Origin: Monodelphis domestica
Lineage: Eukaryota > Chordata > Mammalia > Didelphimorphia > Didelphidae
Direction: 5' to 3'
Length of the DNA stretch: 64,000 nt
Assembly: GCF_027887165.1 (NCBI RefSeq)
Contig: NC_077227.1
Span: forward strand, 61,531,264-61,595,263
Part shown: positions 19,401 through 30,934 of the stretch, one piece after another
Layout: the number at the start of each line of letters is the position of its first letter
How positions within the stretch are numbered: the first letter of the stretch is position 1
The notes under the pieces: model-generated
Databases searched by the model: none
The model's input: the letters and a program-made list of their open reading frames with translations, nothing else
Told to the model about the DNA's origin: nothing
Program-made: the position numbers and the translations under genes

Positions 19401-20399
19401 TGATACCAAGGTCTCTTCCTCCTTCTCCTCTATGGCTGTGGGGAGTCACAGGGGCAGGAAGGGAGTTCAGGGGCTGCTCTCAGAGTTTATTTAATTTTTT
19501 TTTAAGGTGTGTGTATATGTGTGTTTTAAGGTACAGAACAAATGTGTCTGGAGCAGGGAGGAGTAATTGGTTTGTTTTCCTGGTTGTGAATTGTAACTTT
19601 TACTCTTTGGCATTTGCTCAGACCTTGGAAAGTTCAAAACTTGCCCTAACATACTAATAAGTGGGGAAAGTTGGGAGGAAGGATCAAACTCTGGAGCCTT
19701 TGCCTTTTCTGGATTCTTGGCTGCATTTTGCTGGGCAGGAGACAAGCATTTATTTAACTGATACAGAGGGTAGGATTCACAGTGGCTCCCCCTACCCCAC
19801 CCCATCCTACTCCTGGGGCTTTTGATTGAGAGAAATTTACTGTGCCATCAATCTCCCCATAGTGAGGCCTGATTCAGGTTTATGAATGCCAGAAGACTTG
19901 CGCTGACCTTTTTCTCTTTAAGTTGAGGATGTTGAAACACCAGCATCAAACAAAAGACACATTGAAAGCACGGTCTGCAATGGAGCACGTGTGACTTTGA
20001 GGCTGGTGGAAGGCGTTTAGAGATAGGGTTTGCCTCTGAGTATTTTTTTTCCTCTGAGTATTTTTGCTCCCCCCTCTCCAACCCCAAAGAAGGAGTAAGC
20101 ATTTAGCTCTAAGAGTCACCAGGTTGTAGAAAGTTGTTTCAAGAGCAAATTTCAAAGTTAAGAAAGATCTCTGCAGTTTAGTTGGTGTCAGAGTGTTGGG
20201 AGAACTCCTTTCTTTCTTTTTTTGCCTAAACATTTTAAGATGGATGGGGTTTTGAAGCTGTTGGTACACACATCATTTGGTGAACCGAATAACTGAACCT
20301 AACAATTTTACTCAGATTTAGGGGAAACACCCCCACCCCCCAATCCAGAACAGGTCATTTGTAAGACTTAAAAAAAATGATTGGAGCTTATGGGTTTTA

Positions 20400-20830
20400 T
20401 TTGTTGTCAGCATAACCCAAAGGGTTCTGACGCAGGGTTATCAGACCGAAATTCATTTGACTTTTTAAACCAAATGTAGCCATGATCCACAGTAGCATCT
20501 CCTTCCACTGCCTGGCCCAGGAAAGAAACATCAGGGTGGAGAGATTGCGCACTGTTGACATTGCTGATGACCCGTGGATCCTTGACTCATTTAAGATAAT
20601 AACAGGGGGAAGAAAACCAACACAATTCACAGTTGAGAAGAGCTGAAAACTTCCATTTTTCCCCAGACAGACTGGCAGAAAAGAATGGAAATTGGAGGCA
20701 CATTGTTCTCTCCTCCTATCTTGCATCTGATTAATAGACATTATAAATCCTAAAGCCTTAAGCCTCAATGGATGGCTGGACTCACTGACACTAGACATGG
20801 CCCCATCTAGCAGCTTTGTAAGATGTCGGG
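20400..20830. promoter_or_regulatory. possible conserved non-coding element
   Basis: A repeat-free block with TTGACTCATTTAAGATAATAA (AP-1-like core) and CTGATTAATAGACATTATAA. A 133-codon minus-strand frame covers it, but the product is not recognisable and has no flanking splice signals I trust, so I treat it as non-coding. Confidence 0.3.
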
Positions 20831-20839
20831 GCCTGAAGC

Positions 20840-21140
20840 AACTAAGGGAAGCCAGCTGATAAGTTTATCACAGGAAACTCCTTCAAATAAATAAATAAAT
20901 AACTTTTCAGAATGACAAAGATGGGCCTCCCAGAGGGAGTATGAGATCTATGTTTCCATTCATAACTTTTTTTTGGGTATAGGGCCTCCCCCTTCCTTCT
21001 ATCTCCCCTCCCCCTCGTCCTCATCGTTATGAGGTTCTCAAGGTTGCCAAGCCACAACAGAACCTGTGTGCGCTAATTACCGCCATGATGCTGTGACCAT
21101 GCCTATTAGGTTTGACCTCATGGCAAGATGGGCTTGCTTC
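20840..21140. promoter_or_regulatory. non-coding stretch with a possible conserved core
   Basis: Contains an AAAT tetramer run (20886-20902) and a core GCGCTAATTACCGCCATGATG (21070-21090) that looks like a homeodomain-type site. No gene. Confidence 0.25.
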
Positions 21141-21261
21141 CCTGCACACACTGTTCCTCACTACCCTTTGTCTCCCTGGGAAGCCACTGGGAATCTTCTG
21201 CCCTTCTCAGCTTAGGGGGAAGGGAAAAGGCTTACCAATTGAATGGTCCTTAATTAGCATC

Positions 21262-21360
21262 ACTGGCCTTCCTCTATGTGCTGGATCCCATGCTGTTAAC
21301 TCTAGGGGGAATCAAAAACCTAGGCTCTGCCCTCAGGGAGTTTACAGTTGAAATGGAAGA
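21262..21360 (+). mobile_element. L2-like LINE fragment
   Basis: CCTCTATGTGCTGGATCCC, CTAGGCTCTGCCCTCAGGGAG and TTTACAGTTGAAATGG match the L2-like block. Confidence 0.5.
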
Positions 21361-21429
21361 GAGAAAACTTTCATAAAGGCTTTAAAGAACAAGCAAACAG
21401 AAACAGTCATTTAAGAGAGTTAAGAGTTG

Positions 21430-21600
21430 GGATTTTAGAGGTGACACAGATCTTGGAGGTGGTGCCTTGTCTAGCCTCCTCATTTTACATGTGAGAAAGC
21501 TGAGATAACCAGACTTGTCCAAGGTCAAGTCAATAAATACAGGAACTAGAATTTGAACCCAATTCCAAAACCATTGCTTTCCCCACTATTGTCAACTGCT
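21430..21600 (-). repeat. CORE-SINE (MIR type)
   Basis: CTCCTCATTTTACATGTGAG, GACTTGTCCAAGGTCAAG and ATTTGAACCCAATTCC are a reversed MIR-type SINE. Confidence 0.65.
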
Positions 21601-21654
21601 GACCATAGGTGCCACAGGCTATAGGAGGACATGATAAAATTGAAAGAAATCCAG

Positions 21655-21790
21655 GCGGGAATCTTGGACTAGGAATTAGGGGACTGAGGTGGGCCAGCTG
21701 CTTTATCATAACGAGTCTTACTTTTCTCATCAGTTAAATGGGACTAATATCACCTGGATTTTCCGAAGATCAAGTAAACCAATGTTTGCT
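21655..21790 (+). repeat. CORE-SINE fragment
   Basis: CTTGGACTAGGAATTAGGGG, CTTTTCTCATCAGTTAAATGG and GGACTAATATCACCTGG suggest a MIR-type element missing its middle. From 21790 to 22300 I see nothing but ordinary non-coding sequence. Confidence 0.45.
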
Positions 21791-22307
21791 AATGTTTTAG
21801 AGATATGAAACGCTGTCTTTTCCAGGTACAGGAGTAAGACTTTGGGGTGGAATTGGTTGGCAGTTCAGATCAGTAGCACAAGAGGCTTTTCTAGCCAGCT
21901 GCTGTGATAAACATGTCCAGGGAGTGTCCCCACTGGTTCAAAGGATGTGTTTGTGATCTGGAAGACCCTCCTCCCACCCCACCCTCATTACACAAACAGG
22001 ATGCCAGAGGGTCTGCCACTCATTTCATCCAGCATTTTTTAGTCTGCTTCTGGCAGGAAAGACTAGAGTTTAAAGGTTGCCCCTTTCCCGTAGATGCTCA
22101 GAGGAAACATGATGATGAGATGCCACTGATCTGTTGTGGAAACTCCCCTGATGCCATTTAGGAGAAATTAGACACATTTCTTACTGCCATGGAGAAACTG
22201 TCCCCTGTCTTTGCACTTTGAGAATGGACTCCACTGACTTTCCATAGGGCATTATGATTTCCTCTGTGGTTTTTGAAAAGGGAGGGAATGCTTTCTTTCT
22301 TGCTCTC

Positions 22308-22507
22308 TCTTTAAAACCCCTACCTTTTATCTTAGAATCCATACTAAGTATTGGTCCCAAGACAGAAGAATGATTAGATCTGGGCAGTTGGGGTTAAGTG
22401 ACTTGCCCAGGGTCATACAGCTAGGAAGTGTTTGAGGCCAAATTTGAACCCAGGACCTCCCATCTCCAAGCCTGGCCCTCTATCCACTGAGCCACTTAGC
22501 TGTCCTG
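22308..22507 (-). repeat. SINE type A
   Basis: The + strand shows TTTAAAACCCCTACCTTTTATC, GTGACTTGCCCAGGGTCATAC, GAACCCAGGACCTCCCATC and TATCCACTGAGCCACTTAGC. First type A copy after the SINE-poor stretch. Confidence 0.92.
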
Positions 22508-22514
22508 AGGGGAT

Positions 22515-23060
22515 AACACTTTCTCATCCAGAGTATATAGTATCATTGGGAACATCAGAAATTATGATAGGATCCCTATCCTCAGGGAGTTTAAGAGGAA
22601 TATTTGTATGTGTGCATACACAAAAACATACAGATATGTGTTATTTACATGTATATATGCATAAGAAATTGATAGTATGGAACAACATGAGATATGATAG
22701 TGAAGCAATAGGATATCGTTGAAATAAGACATCATGTAATGTTTAGAGGACATAGATTTCAATCCCAGCTCTGTCATTTACTAGCTGTGTGAATCGGGAC
22801 TGAAGCCATGATTTTATTAAAATAATAAATAGATCAATAAATGAACAAAAATAATAAAGCTCCCAGGTGAGGGAACTCTCTCCACTACTCTAGGCCACCA
22901 CGTTCTCTGCAACTTAGTCTTCCCTAAAGAACTAAATGGCTAAATAGTTTTGTTCAGGGGCACACACCCAGTCGATGTCACCTGGAGGACTTCGACCCAG
23001 GTCTTCCTGGCTTGGAGGCTGGCTCTGCCTAGCTGTGTGATTGTGGACATATCACTGAAT
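22515..23060. repeat. mosaic of L2-like and CORE-SINE fragments
   Basis: ATCCTCAGGGAGTTTAAG (L2-like) near 22577, a + strand CORE-SINE piece at about 22728-22800 (TTTCAATCCCAGCTCTGTC, CTAGCTGTGTGAATCGGG), and scattered CCCAGGTCTTCCTGG and TAGCTGTGTGATTGTGGAC pieces to 23060. Confidence 0.5.
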
Positions 23061-24055
23061 GTCACTAGGACTTGGACTTAATGGTCCCGAAGGACCTGCT
23101 AGCTCAAAATCTGACAATCCTGCATGAGTGGCCATTGAAGGGTACAGTCTGTGGTTGATGATATTAATGAAGTGGAGAAGAGGGAGAGTCCCTGGAAGTT
23201 AGTTGATGCTGTCAAAGGAGGATGATAGACTCATGACATAGACTTCCAAGAGTAGGTCGAATTTGAGTTAGACATGCTGTAGAATGAGGAAGGTTGAGAG
23301 AGGAGGGAGGGAGGAGAGCATCTCCATCAGGCGAAGCACCTCTCTTGGGGCTCTGGGGGAGGCCACTGTATTTTCATAGAATGGAAAGATCTCTTATACC
23401 AGGACTCTGAGTCCTTTGGGGTTACTCAGCTATGGTCCACAGCAGCTGCCCATCTTCTTGGTTTGATAATCGTCTGTTGAGTGGAAGGCCCTCTAAAACT
23501 CCCAACTGTGGTTTTTGATCCTTGGGAGCATGAATCTGTGGCAAAGGAGTTCTCCAAGTGGTGGGTAAAGAAAATGTGTTTGTCAGCCTGCCTCTGGTCC
23601 CCTCAGAGAAGAGAAGAAATTCCATGGAGTCAAACTGGTTGCCGCAGCTCAGATGTTTTTTACAGCTACAAAAGTGACTCAGGTCTTTAACTTCCTCTGG
23701 TCTCTCTTGAAGCAAACCCTACCAGCTGGCGAGATGCTGGACTAGGAAGGTACCCCACCCCCACTCCAAAAGGTGTGCCCACGGGTTTGCTGACATACCA
23801 TGTGACAAACATCCATAGGGAAATATCAGGCAGCCTATGGGGTTTGGGTTTTGTGAGTGGAGCCTGGTGACTTGTTTTGTGTAAGAATAAGATGAATACC
23901 CTGTAGCTGGTTCCATGATAGTAAACCTCTCAGCAATTAAAGAACCCAAGCAGAAGGAGCCTCCTTATGCACCTGATCTTGACCGTCGTCCACCCATTAG
24001 GCATGAATAGCAAATACCCCAATGCTATTGGGTATAGGGGTCACACACCGCTTTA
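23061..24055. other. non-coding stretch, nothing recognised
   Basis: Several small frames on both strands, none with homology or splice context that I can support. Confidence 0.5.
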
Positions 24056-24059
24056 GAAT

Positions 24060-24145
24060 CAAGAGATCCCCCCAGAGCTTACCTACTCCAACTCTTTTCA
24101 CTTTATAGATGAGAAAACTGAGGCCCAAAGTCCCAGGAACAATAA
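24060..24145 (-). repeat. CORE-SINE fragment
   Basis: CTCTTTTCACTTTATAGATGAG followed by AAAACTGAGGCCCAAAG is the core of a reversed MIR-type SINE. Confidence 0.5.
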
Positions 24146-25195
24146 GAATCTGTCAGGTTGTGGTGGGACTGGGCTGGGGAGGGGAGGGGACAGCTATCAA
24201 GAGCATTTGGTTTTTGTTTCCCAGAGGGCCACTGTTGCTATAACTAGTGAGTGGCAATGTTATTGGTCCTAAGGGAAGGTCAAGGTGTCTGGGATAATTA
24301 GATTTCTTAGATTTCACTACTCTTGAGCTAGTCTGGTGGCCTAATCTTTTTATACTAATGGGGTAAGAGGTAGGCAAGTTTCCCCTGGCTTCTGAAGCCA
24401 GCATCAGGTGGAGGATTCAGTGGCAGGGGGAATTCAACTCTTGAAGGTGTGGGGTTAGGTGGGGTGGGGGAGACGATGGAATTCAGCCAGATTCCAGACC
24501 TTTTATACAGGTCCAGGGGAATCCAAAGGATCTGGGGTGCTATAAAAACACATCTGCATGGTTTGGCCATTTTCCAAAGAATTTGCTGGTTGACTTTCTG
24601 GATGTTCTTCCTGTATTATGGGGTACTGTAGGGAGACCGGTTAAAGTTTGACTTATGTTGTTGTTACAGGACCAAGGAGCCTTCTTGAAATCAGTGGGCA
24701 TATTGAGCTAAGTTGGAGGGCAACTAAGACTGGGCTACCTGAGTGAGTGAGTGTTGGTGCTGTCTGTAGAGGGAATGTGAAGAGCTGCCAAATTTGATCT
24801 TTGTTAAAAAGTTCTTTTATCATCTCCTTGCCCGGTTGGCTGCATTTCTGTGGCTTGGGTCTTTTGCCTCAGTCTCTCCCCTAAGGAAACCTGGTTTGGG
24901 GATGCCACAGCAGGAGGGGAGGGAAAAGAGACTCCCTTAGCCCTAAGTGGTAATCTCCCTAGATGTCCTCTGGTACCCCCATCTTGAACTCTTTTCTCTC
25001 TTGAGCGCCAATAGCCTTCCTGGGAAAGCCCAGAGCCTGGTGTGGGCAGAGCTGGGAAGTGAAGAGATCTAGATTCCTGAAAATTAGCATGAGAATAGAG
25101 GCCCAGACAAGAAGCCTCTTGTGTGTAACTCTGGGTCCTTGGGGTAATGATGTGTTGATCTTACCCTAGCCGGCCTTTCCTGCCTGGGCAGCTAT
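24146..25195. other. intron-like unique sequence
   Basis: G-rich patches (for example GGGGAGGGGAGGGGAC near 24177) and no recognised gene or transposon. Confidence 0.5.
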
Positions 25196-25199
25196 ATGT

Positions 25200-25480
25200 C
25201 TCTGCTTCAGTGGGTAGGGCATCCCAGCTGGGCGGGTCTGGGCCGACTCCAGCTGTCACTGGGAGCCAGGAACACATTAATTGGAGAATCCTTCCTTACC
25301 TAGGGCAGCGGGCATGATTCCCCCCCATACTTCAGGCCCCAGTTTCATTGCCCTTTGTGTTTTGAGAAGGCTTGCAACATGAGCAGCCCCCATTTCTCCA
25401 AGAGCCTTTTGTTTAGCCGATTAAAACATTTATTGTGGAAAGACTTGACAAGCACTTCTTGGTCCAGACCAGTTCTTGGG
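25200..25480. promoter_or_regulatory. possible conserved non-coding element
   Basis: Repeat-free block with AACACATTAATTGGAGAATCC and CCGATTAAAACATTTATTGTGG, clustered AT-rich transcription-factor-like cores in a GC-moderate setting. Confidence 0.3.
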
Positions 25481-25663
25481 AGGCAGGAGACACCATCACT
25501 TAGTGATTGGCTTACCCCACAAGGTGAACCTTATCAGTCCCTGAGGGGCTCCCAGAATCAGCTCATAACTATTCAGTAGTTTATTTATTAGAATCCTAGG
25601 GCCACAGAAGGGGAAGGGAGAGGCTCCAATTGGCCACTTAGTGGCAAAACAATATAAATATCT

Positions 25664-25922
25664 GCTTGTTCCTTGTTCAGTTGTGTCAGACTCCTGGTGA
25701 CCCCATTTGGGGTTTTCTTGGCAAAGATACCGGAGTGGTTTGCCATTTCTTTCTCCAGCTCATTTGACAGATGAAGAAACTAAAACAAGCAGGGTTAGGT
25801 GACTTGCCCAGGGTCACATGACTAGTACATATCCGAGACCAGATTTAACTCAGGAATCCTCCTGACCCAGGACCAGTATCCTATCCACTTCTCCACCAAG
25901 CAGCCCTAGCTTGTCCCTTGTC
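25664..25922 (-). repeat. SINE type B (MAR1-like) with target duplication
   Basis: The + strand begins TTGTTCAGTTGTGTCAGACTCC, GACCCCATTTGGGG, TTTTCTTGGCAAAGATACCGG, GTGGTTTGCCATTTC, then the tRNA-type half reversed. GCTTGTTCCTTGT before (from 25664) and GCTTGTCCCTTGT after (from 25909) differ at one base, a likely target duplication. Confidence 0.88.
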
Positions 25923-26164
25923 CTGTTTCATTTATTTTCCAAGAATGGCTCTTATAGATTAGTAATTCTAAGGCAGAAGATAAGAATTTTTAAAGAAATT
26001 ATGAGGAGTCAATTATTTCAAAAAGTTTCAGGAAGATGGAAAAAAATCTTATAACTGAGATGCAAGATTATTTTTTGATGGCCTCTCCAGAATTGGTGAA
26101 TTTTGGTTATGCTCTCTTGATTCTTCCCACACAGAATTCTAGAAGTTAAACTTTTTTTTTCTTT

Positions 26165-26350
26165 TTGCAAGAGGATGAGTGGTCCCTAGTCTAGTTCTTT
26201 TTGTTTTTTAAGCATATTTTTACAGATGAGGAATCTGAAATCAGGAGAGGAGGAAGACTTGTCCAGGGTTACATATCTAATAAGTGGCTATATCAGATTT
26301 TGAACTTGGGATCAATTCTAGAACCAATATACTTTACTCTGTACAGGGTT
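26165..26350 (-). repeat. CORE-SINE (MIR type)
   Basis: TATTTTTACAGATGAGGAATCTG, GACTTGTCCAGGGTTACATATC and TTGAACTTGGGATC. Reversed element. Confidence 0.65.
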
Positions 26351-26439
26351 CCAGATGCCATTTTGGAGATAACCATTTAAGGCACTAACTCTTAACATTT
26401 AATAATTTTATTTTTAAAAAAGATGAACATTTTTTAAGT

Positions 26440-27400
26440 TGAATTCAAGACTTTTTAAAAATTATTTCAGACTATTGTAATACCGAGAGAGTGTTCAGAT
26501 GAAGAAATAAAAGTATTTATAGCCCTATAAAAATGCTCAGAGTTACTGCTGATCAGAGAAATGCATGTTAAAATAACTTGGAGGTATCTCAGGTATGTCA
26601 TATCTATCATGTTGGCCAATATGACAGAAAAGGAAAATGGTAAATATTGAAGGGGATGTGGAAAAATTAAGATGCTAACACACTGTTGGTGGAGTTGTGA
26701 ACTGATCCAACCATTCTGGGGAATAATTTGGAACTATTGTCAAAGGACTTTAAAACTGTGAATATCCTTTGATCCAGCAATAATACTACCAAATAGTACC
26801 TTTGTATCTCAAAGAGATCCAAGAAAGAAGGGAAAGGACTTATGTGTACAAAAATATTTATAGCAGCTCTTTTTATGGTGGCAAAGAATTTGAAATTGAG
26901 GAGAAGCTCATCAGTTGAGGAATGGCTGAAAAGTTATGGTATGTGATTGTGAACAGAAGATTCTTTTGCTATAAGAAATGATGAGCAGAATGGTTTCAGA
27001 AAAACCTAGAAAGATGTAAATGAACAGATGCAAAGTGAAATGAGCAGAACCAGAAAAACATGATATACAGTGAAAGTAATATTGCATGATGAACAAATGT
27101 GAATGACTTAGCTCTTCTCAGCTATACAGTGATTCAAGACAATACCAAAGGACTCATGATGAAACATGCTATCTGCCTCCAGAAAAAGAACTGGTAGCCC
27201 CTGAATGCAGGCCAAAGCATACTATATCTCTCTTTCTTCATTTTCTTTTTGTTATTATTGTTTGAGTGCTTAGCATCTCAGGGCAGGAAATGGGGAGGGA
27301 GAAAATTTGTAATTCATATTTTTTAAATGAATGTTAAATATTGTTTTCATGAGTAGTTGGATGGAAAAATAAATTTTCATTTAAAAAATTAATCAGGTTA
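26440..27400 (+). mobile_element. L1 3' end (end of ORF2 and 3' UTR), degraded
   Basis: In order: GATCAGAGAAATGCATG, AACACACTGTTGGTGGAGTTG, CATTCTGGGGAATAATTTGG, CCTTTGATCCAGCAATAATAC, TTATAGCAGCTCTTTTTATGG, GAAAAACCTAGAAAGATGTAAA, GAAATGAGCAGAACCAG, ATGCTATCTGCCTCCAGAAAAAG and a final GGGAGGGAG-AATTTGTAATTC stretch. This order is that of marsupial L1 3' ends. Only a 5'-truncated copy is present. Confidence 0.85.
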
Positions 27401-27559
27401 ATGGAGAAAAAAATTATAATGATGAGCTGAAAAGACTTTGAATACAGTCCTGGTGACTGACCAAGTCTGCTCTCCAAGTACTAACCTAGTTTTGTAGAGG
27501 ATTGGCCACTAAGTGATGAATTAACTAGTCTTGGAAACCCATTAAATCATACAGTGATA

Positions 27560-27720
27560 TAAGTTACTTGGTCCTTGAAATAGCTCTAAGAAATAGGTGT
27601 AAGTAATATTGTCCCCCTTGTACAGGTGAGGAAATAGAATCTGAGACAGGTCCAGAGCTACCCATGGTCTTACACAGCTTGTTAGTAGGAAGGCTTTGGT
27701 TAGAACTTCCATTTTCTAAC
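27560..27720 (-). repeat. CORE-SINE (MIR type)
   Basis: CCCCTTGTACAGGTGAGG, AAATAGAATCTGAGACAGG and CTTACACAGCTTGTTAG. Reversed and worn. Confidence 0.55.
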
Positions 27721-27789
27721 TCTTCCTCTGCATCCCTCCTCTTTCAATCCCAAGAAAATAAAAAGTCAGCAAAACTAATCATCACATAG

Positions 27790-28035
27790 AAAAAGGCTAC
27801 CATTATCTGCCCTTCATAACTTGGTCCTATCCAATATTTCCAGTCTCTATTCCCTTCTATGCACTATACCATCCAGCATCAGTGTCCGCCATGTTGTCTC
27901 TCTATATGACCACCTGATACTTGCCCTTCACTGGCATGTTCTCCCTCCTTGACCCCACTTCCTAACTTCTGTATTCTCCTTTATGTTCAAATCCTACCTT
28001 CTGCAAGAGGTCTTTCCCAGACTCCCTGACCTGTT
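27790..28035 (+). mobile_element. L2 3' end
   Basis: TTGGTCCTATCCAATATTTCC, ACTTGCCCTTCACTGGCATG, TTCTCCCTCCTTGACCCC and CAAATCCTACCTTCTGCAAGAG follow the L2 3' consensus in order. Confidence 0.7.
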
Positions 28036-28190
28036 AGTATTGTTCAGTTATGTCCTACTCTTTGTGACTCCCATAGACCATAAAAATCCAGAGAGGGTCT
28101 CAGTTCCTTTCCCAAGGTTACATAGGGCATCAATGGTAGAACTGAGAGTCCTTTTTGCATTTCTCTCAGGTTAGTAATCTTCAAGCTTTC
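28036..28190 (-). repeat. SINE type B (MAR1-like) fragment
   Basis: TTGTTCAGTTATGTCCTACTC and TTTGTGACTCCCATAGACC mark the RTE-like end, followed by CAAGGTTACATAGGGC. The following 28190-28640 holds nothing recognised. Confidence 0.5.
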
Positions 28191-28639
28191 TAGTACCAAA
28201 AAAGCAAGAACTGAATGACAGATTATGGCGAGCCTTCCAGTTCTTTCTGGAAGAAATGACAGTGACATTGGCTCTTGTGCCCTAAGTGATAGAAGGATCT
28301 GAGTTTAGGGTTGGGGGTGCTGATTTTAGAAGCTATGTAAGTAGTGAGGAAGCAGCTATATCAGTAGCAAATGTTGACCCAGAGTAGCTGACATTCCAAT
28401 CCACCTATCCAAACTAGCTTCCCCTAAATGGCAGGCATGGCAAGAATGTGGCCATGGAAGCAGAAGAGGTATGTATCCTCTGAGTCTTAGCCACAGGAGT
28501 TCCCTCAGAAACCAACTCAGGTTCCTAATAGCCAGAATCCTCCTCCCTCCTCCTGCAACAAAGGAAGGGATGAAGCCAGTTTCAAATCACCAGACAATCC
28601 AGTGATACAAAGATGTATCCCCCTGCAAGAAGCCTTTAG

Positions 28640-28830
28640 CTGTAGTGGCTTCAGTTAAGAATCAGGAGACCTAGATTCTAGTTCCAACTCCACCTCTAAT
28701 TTGATGTGGCACCTTGTACAAATCTGTTGAGTTCTTTGCGTCCCAGTGTCTTCATCTTTGGAAAGAGAAGGAGTGGTCTAGATGAACTTTTCCAGCTTTG
28801 TGATTCCATCAGGCAAGCATTTCCCCTAGC
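28640..28830 (+). repeat. CORE-SINE (MIR/MON1 type)
   Basis: AAGAATCAGGAGACCTAG, AGTTCCAACTCCACCTC, GGCACCTTGTACAAATC, TTCATCTTTGGAAAG and GTGGTCTAGATGAACTTTTCC. Confidence 0.7.
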
Positions 28831-28859
28831 TACTTAACTGTCCCTTACTGTTTTCTATT

Positions 28860-29060
28860 CTTAGGCTCATAGCATTTAGAACTAGAAGCTACTTCCAAAA
28901 CCATCTCTAGACATATGAGGAAACTGAGGCCTTGAGAGGTGGTCACTTGCCCAGAGAAATCCTGTGATGTAGTGGAAAATACACCTATCATGGAGTTAGA
29001 AAAGCCCTGGATTCAAATCTAGATTCTAGGTAGCTGTGTGATCATGACCTACTCACTGTC
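28860..29060. repeat. two CORE-SINE fragments in opposite orientation
   Basis: A minus-strand piece at 28860-28965 (GAGGAAACTGAGGCCTTGAG, CACTTGCCCAGAG) meets a plus-strand piece at 28970-29060 (GATGTAGTGGAAAATACACC, GGATTCAAATCTAGATTC). Confidence 0.6.
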
Positions 29061-29183
29061 TTTACAATTTAAAACAGAACAGATTTTTTTTGGTCTACAC
29101 TTAATGTATTCACCATATAGGGAATTTCTGGTGTAAAAATACACTTATTTGCTAGAACCTGTTTGTAACTAAAATTCTTAAAG

Positions 29184-29381
29184 CAGGGATTCTTCATTGT
29201 TTTCTGTCATGGACCCCTTTTTTGGTCTGTTTAAACTCATGAGCCCCTCTCAGAGTAGTATTTCTTAAGTGCATTAAATAAATACACGGGATTTCAAAAG
29301 AAAAAAAATTATGATGAAATCTATTTATTACAATATTAAATTTATTGAAAATGTTCATAGACCCCGGGTGAAGAACTCTTG
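29184..29381. mobile_element. hAT-type DNA transposon (family H3)
   Basis: Left end CAGGGATTCTTCA and right end TGAAGAACTCTTG form an imperfect inverted repeat. Inside are TGTCATGGACCCCTTTTTTGG and ATGTTCATAGACCCCGGGTG, known to me from an old mammalian Charlie-type family. A relative lies at 44810. Confidence 0.75.
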
Positions 29382-29384
29382 TTA

Positions 29385-29800
29385 TAGAGCCTAAGAGGTT
29401 AAATGAATTTTGAAGCACCACATAGCATAGTCAGATGGAAGGCTTGAACCCAAGACTTCCAGATTCTGAGGTTGGCTCCCTATCCACTTTGCCTCTCTTG
29501 TTGCTATTGTTATTATTGCTCAAGGTCATACAGTAATAAATGACATAATTGAATTTGAATCCTGGTCTTCAGACTCCAAATCCAAAGTCCAATTCTGGGG
29601 TTCAATGCATATGGTACAATAATGTATTTCAGTGGAAAGAATGCAGGATTAGGAATGAGAGGATTTCACAATCTACTACCTGTGTGACCTTGGGCAAGTC
29701 ACAAACACTCTGGGTCTCACTTTATTTATCTGTAAAATGAAGTGGTTGGAAAATAAGACCGCTCATGTCTCTCCCTTCTTAGTTTAAACCTATGATCCCT
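29385..29800. repeat. CORE-SINE fragments
   Basis: Minus-strand pieces at 29385-29490 (TTGAACCCAAGACTTCC) and 29515-29575 (AAGGTCATACAGTAATAAATG), and a plus-strand piece at 29625-29800 (AGTGGAAAGAATGCAGG, CTGTGTGACCTTGGGCAAG, TTATTTATCTGTAAAATG). Confidence 0.65.
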
Positions 29801-30371
29801 TCCCTAGCAAAGACCTCTGATGACTATTTCTGTAGTAGTGGGGATGAAGAGAAGGAAATTTGACTCAGAGTCAGATATTTTCCATAACTAAACTTCTTTA
29901 AGGGCCTAACTTCATTTAATCCCTGGAGTCTCTGGGCCTGTGTTTATTTGCATGGTCTTTTTATTTTTTATTTTTTTATTTTTTTGGAGTAATATGACCA
30001 CAAATTCGTTTGTGGCTAGGTACAGAAGCCATTTGAAAGGCACACTTGGCAGGAGATAGAATGATACATCTGAAGTCAGGAGACTGGATTTAAATTGTAG
30101 GTAGTTCTAGAAATGGAGAATTGGAAGGGTCCCCAAAGGTCATCTTACCCAACCTTGCAGAAGAAACAGAGATAGAAAAGTGAGGGAGCTGTCAAAAAGT
30201 CCCAGAGAGCCAATGACAGCTGGCTAGGCCTCCCAACTTCGAAGCCAAATGCTCATCCGACTACAATAGAAATTCTGAACTACAGGGGGAAGATGAACCA
30301 CAATAGTAGTAGACACACCGAACTTGAGAATAGTTCTGTCCCAGGGGCTTTCACTGTCATTGGCCATCTTA
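29801..30371. other. non-coding stretch with worn CORE-SINE traces
   Basis: T-rich run near 29958-29984. At 30040-30250 there are weak CORE-SINE traces (CTGAAGTCAGGAGACTGG, GGTCATCTTACCCAACC). Confidence 0.45.
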
Positions 30372-30572
30372 TTTGTTCAGTCATGACCTCTTTGGGGGTT
30401 TTCTTGGTAAAGATACTGGAGTGGTTTGCAATTTCCTTCTCCAGATCATTTTCCAGTTGAGGAAACTGAGGCAAACAGGGTTAAGTGACTAACTAGCCTA
30501 GAATCACACAGCCAGTAAATATATTAAGTCAGGTTTGAGCTCTAGCATTCTATCCAGTGCTCCATTAAACCA
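30372..30572 (-). repeat. SINE type B (MAR1-like)
   Basis: TTTGTTCAGTCATGACCTC, GGGGTTTTCTTGGTAAAG, ATACTGGAGTGGTTTGC, GAGGAAACTGAGGCAAACAG, ending TATCCAGTGCTCC. About 13 bases of the usual TGACTCTTCATGACCCC section are missing. Confidence 0.85.
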
Positions 30573-30934
30573 CCAAAGAAGCTGGTCATTGGAGTTTCTT
30601 TCTGGTTTTAAAATTCCCTTGCTTTGAATGATCAGTTTTATCACTTTATAGCATTAAAAAAAAAAAAGAGAAGTCTTATTGAAGCCTTTGGTTTTTATAT
30701 CATGATTATTTCTGGTAGTCACTGAGGATATTTATGACATTTTGCCCTAGTAGCCCCCCACTGCTCTGCTGAAACATTAACGGTTTTCCAGTTACTCAGT
30801 TCTACCAGTTAATTTGCCTTAAACTTCCCCCTTATTTCTCACCTGCACCAGGGGTTAGTTTAGCCAAACATAACTAGTCTCATTTTTGTTTTTGTTTTTG
30901 TTTTTTGTTTGTTTTTGCATTGTAGGTATTTATT
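30573..30934. other. non-coding stretch, nothing recognised
   Basis: Contains an A-run (30655-30668) and a TTTTTG repeat near 30885-30915. Confidence 0.5.
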
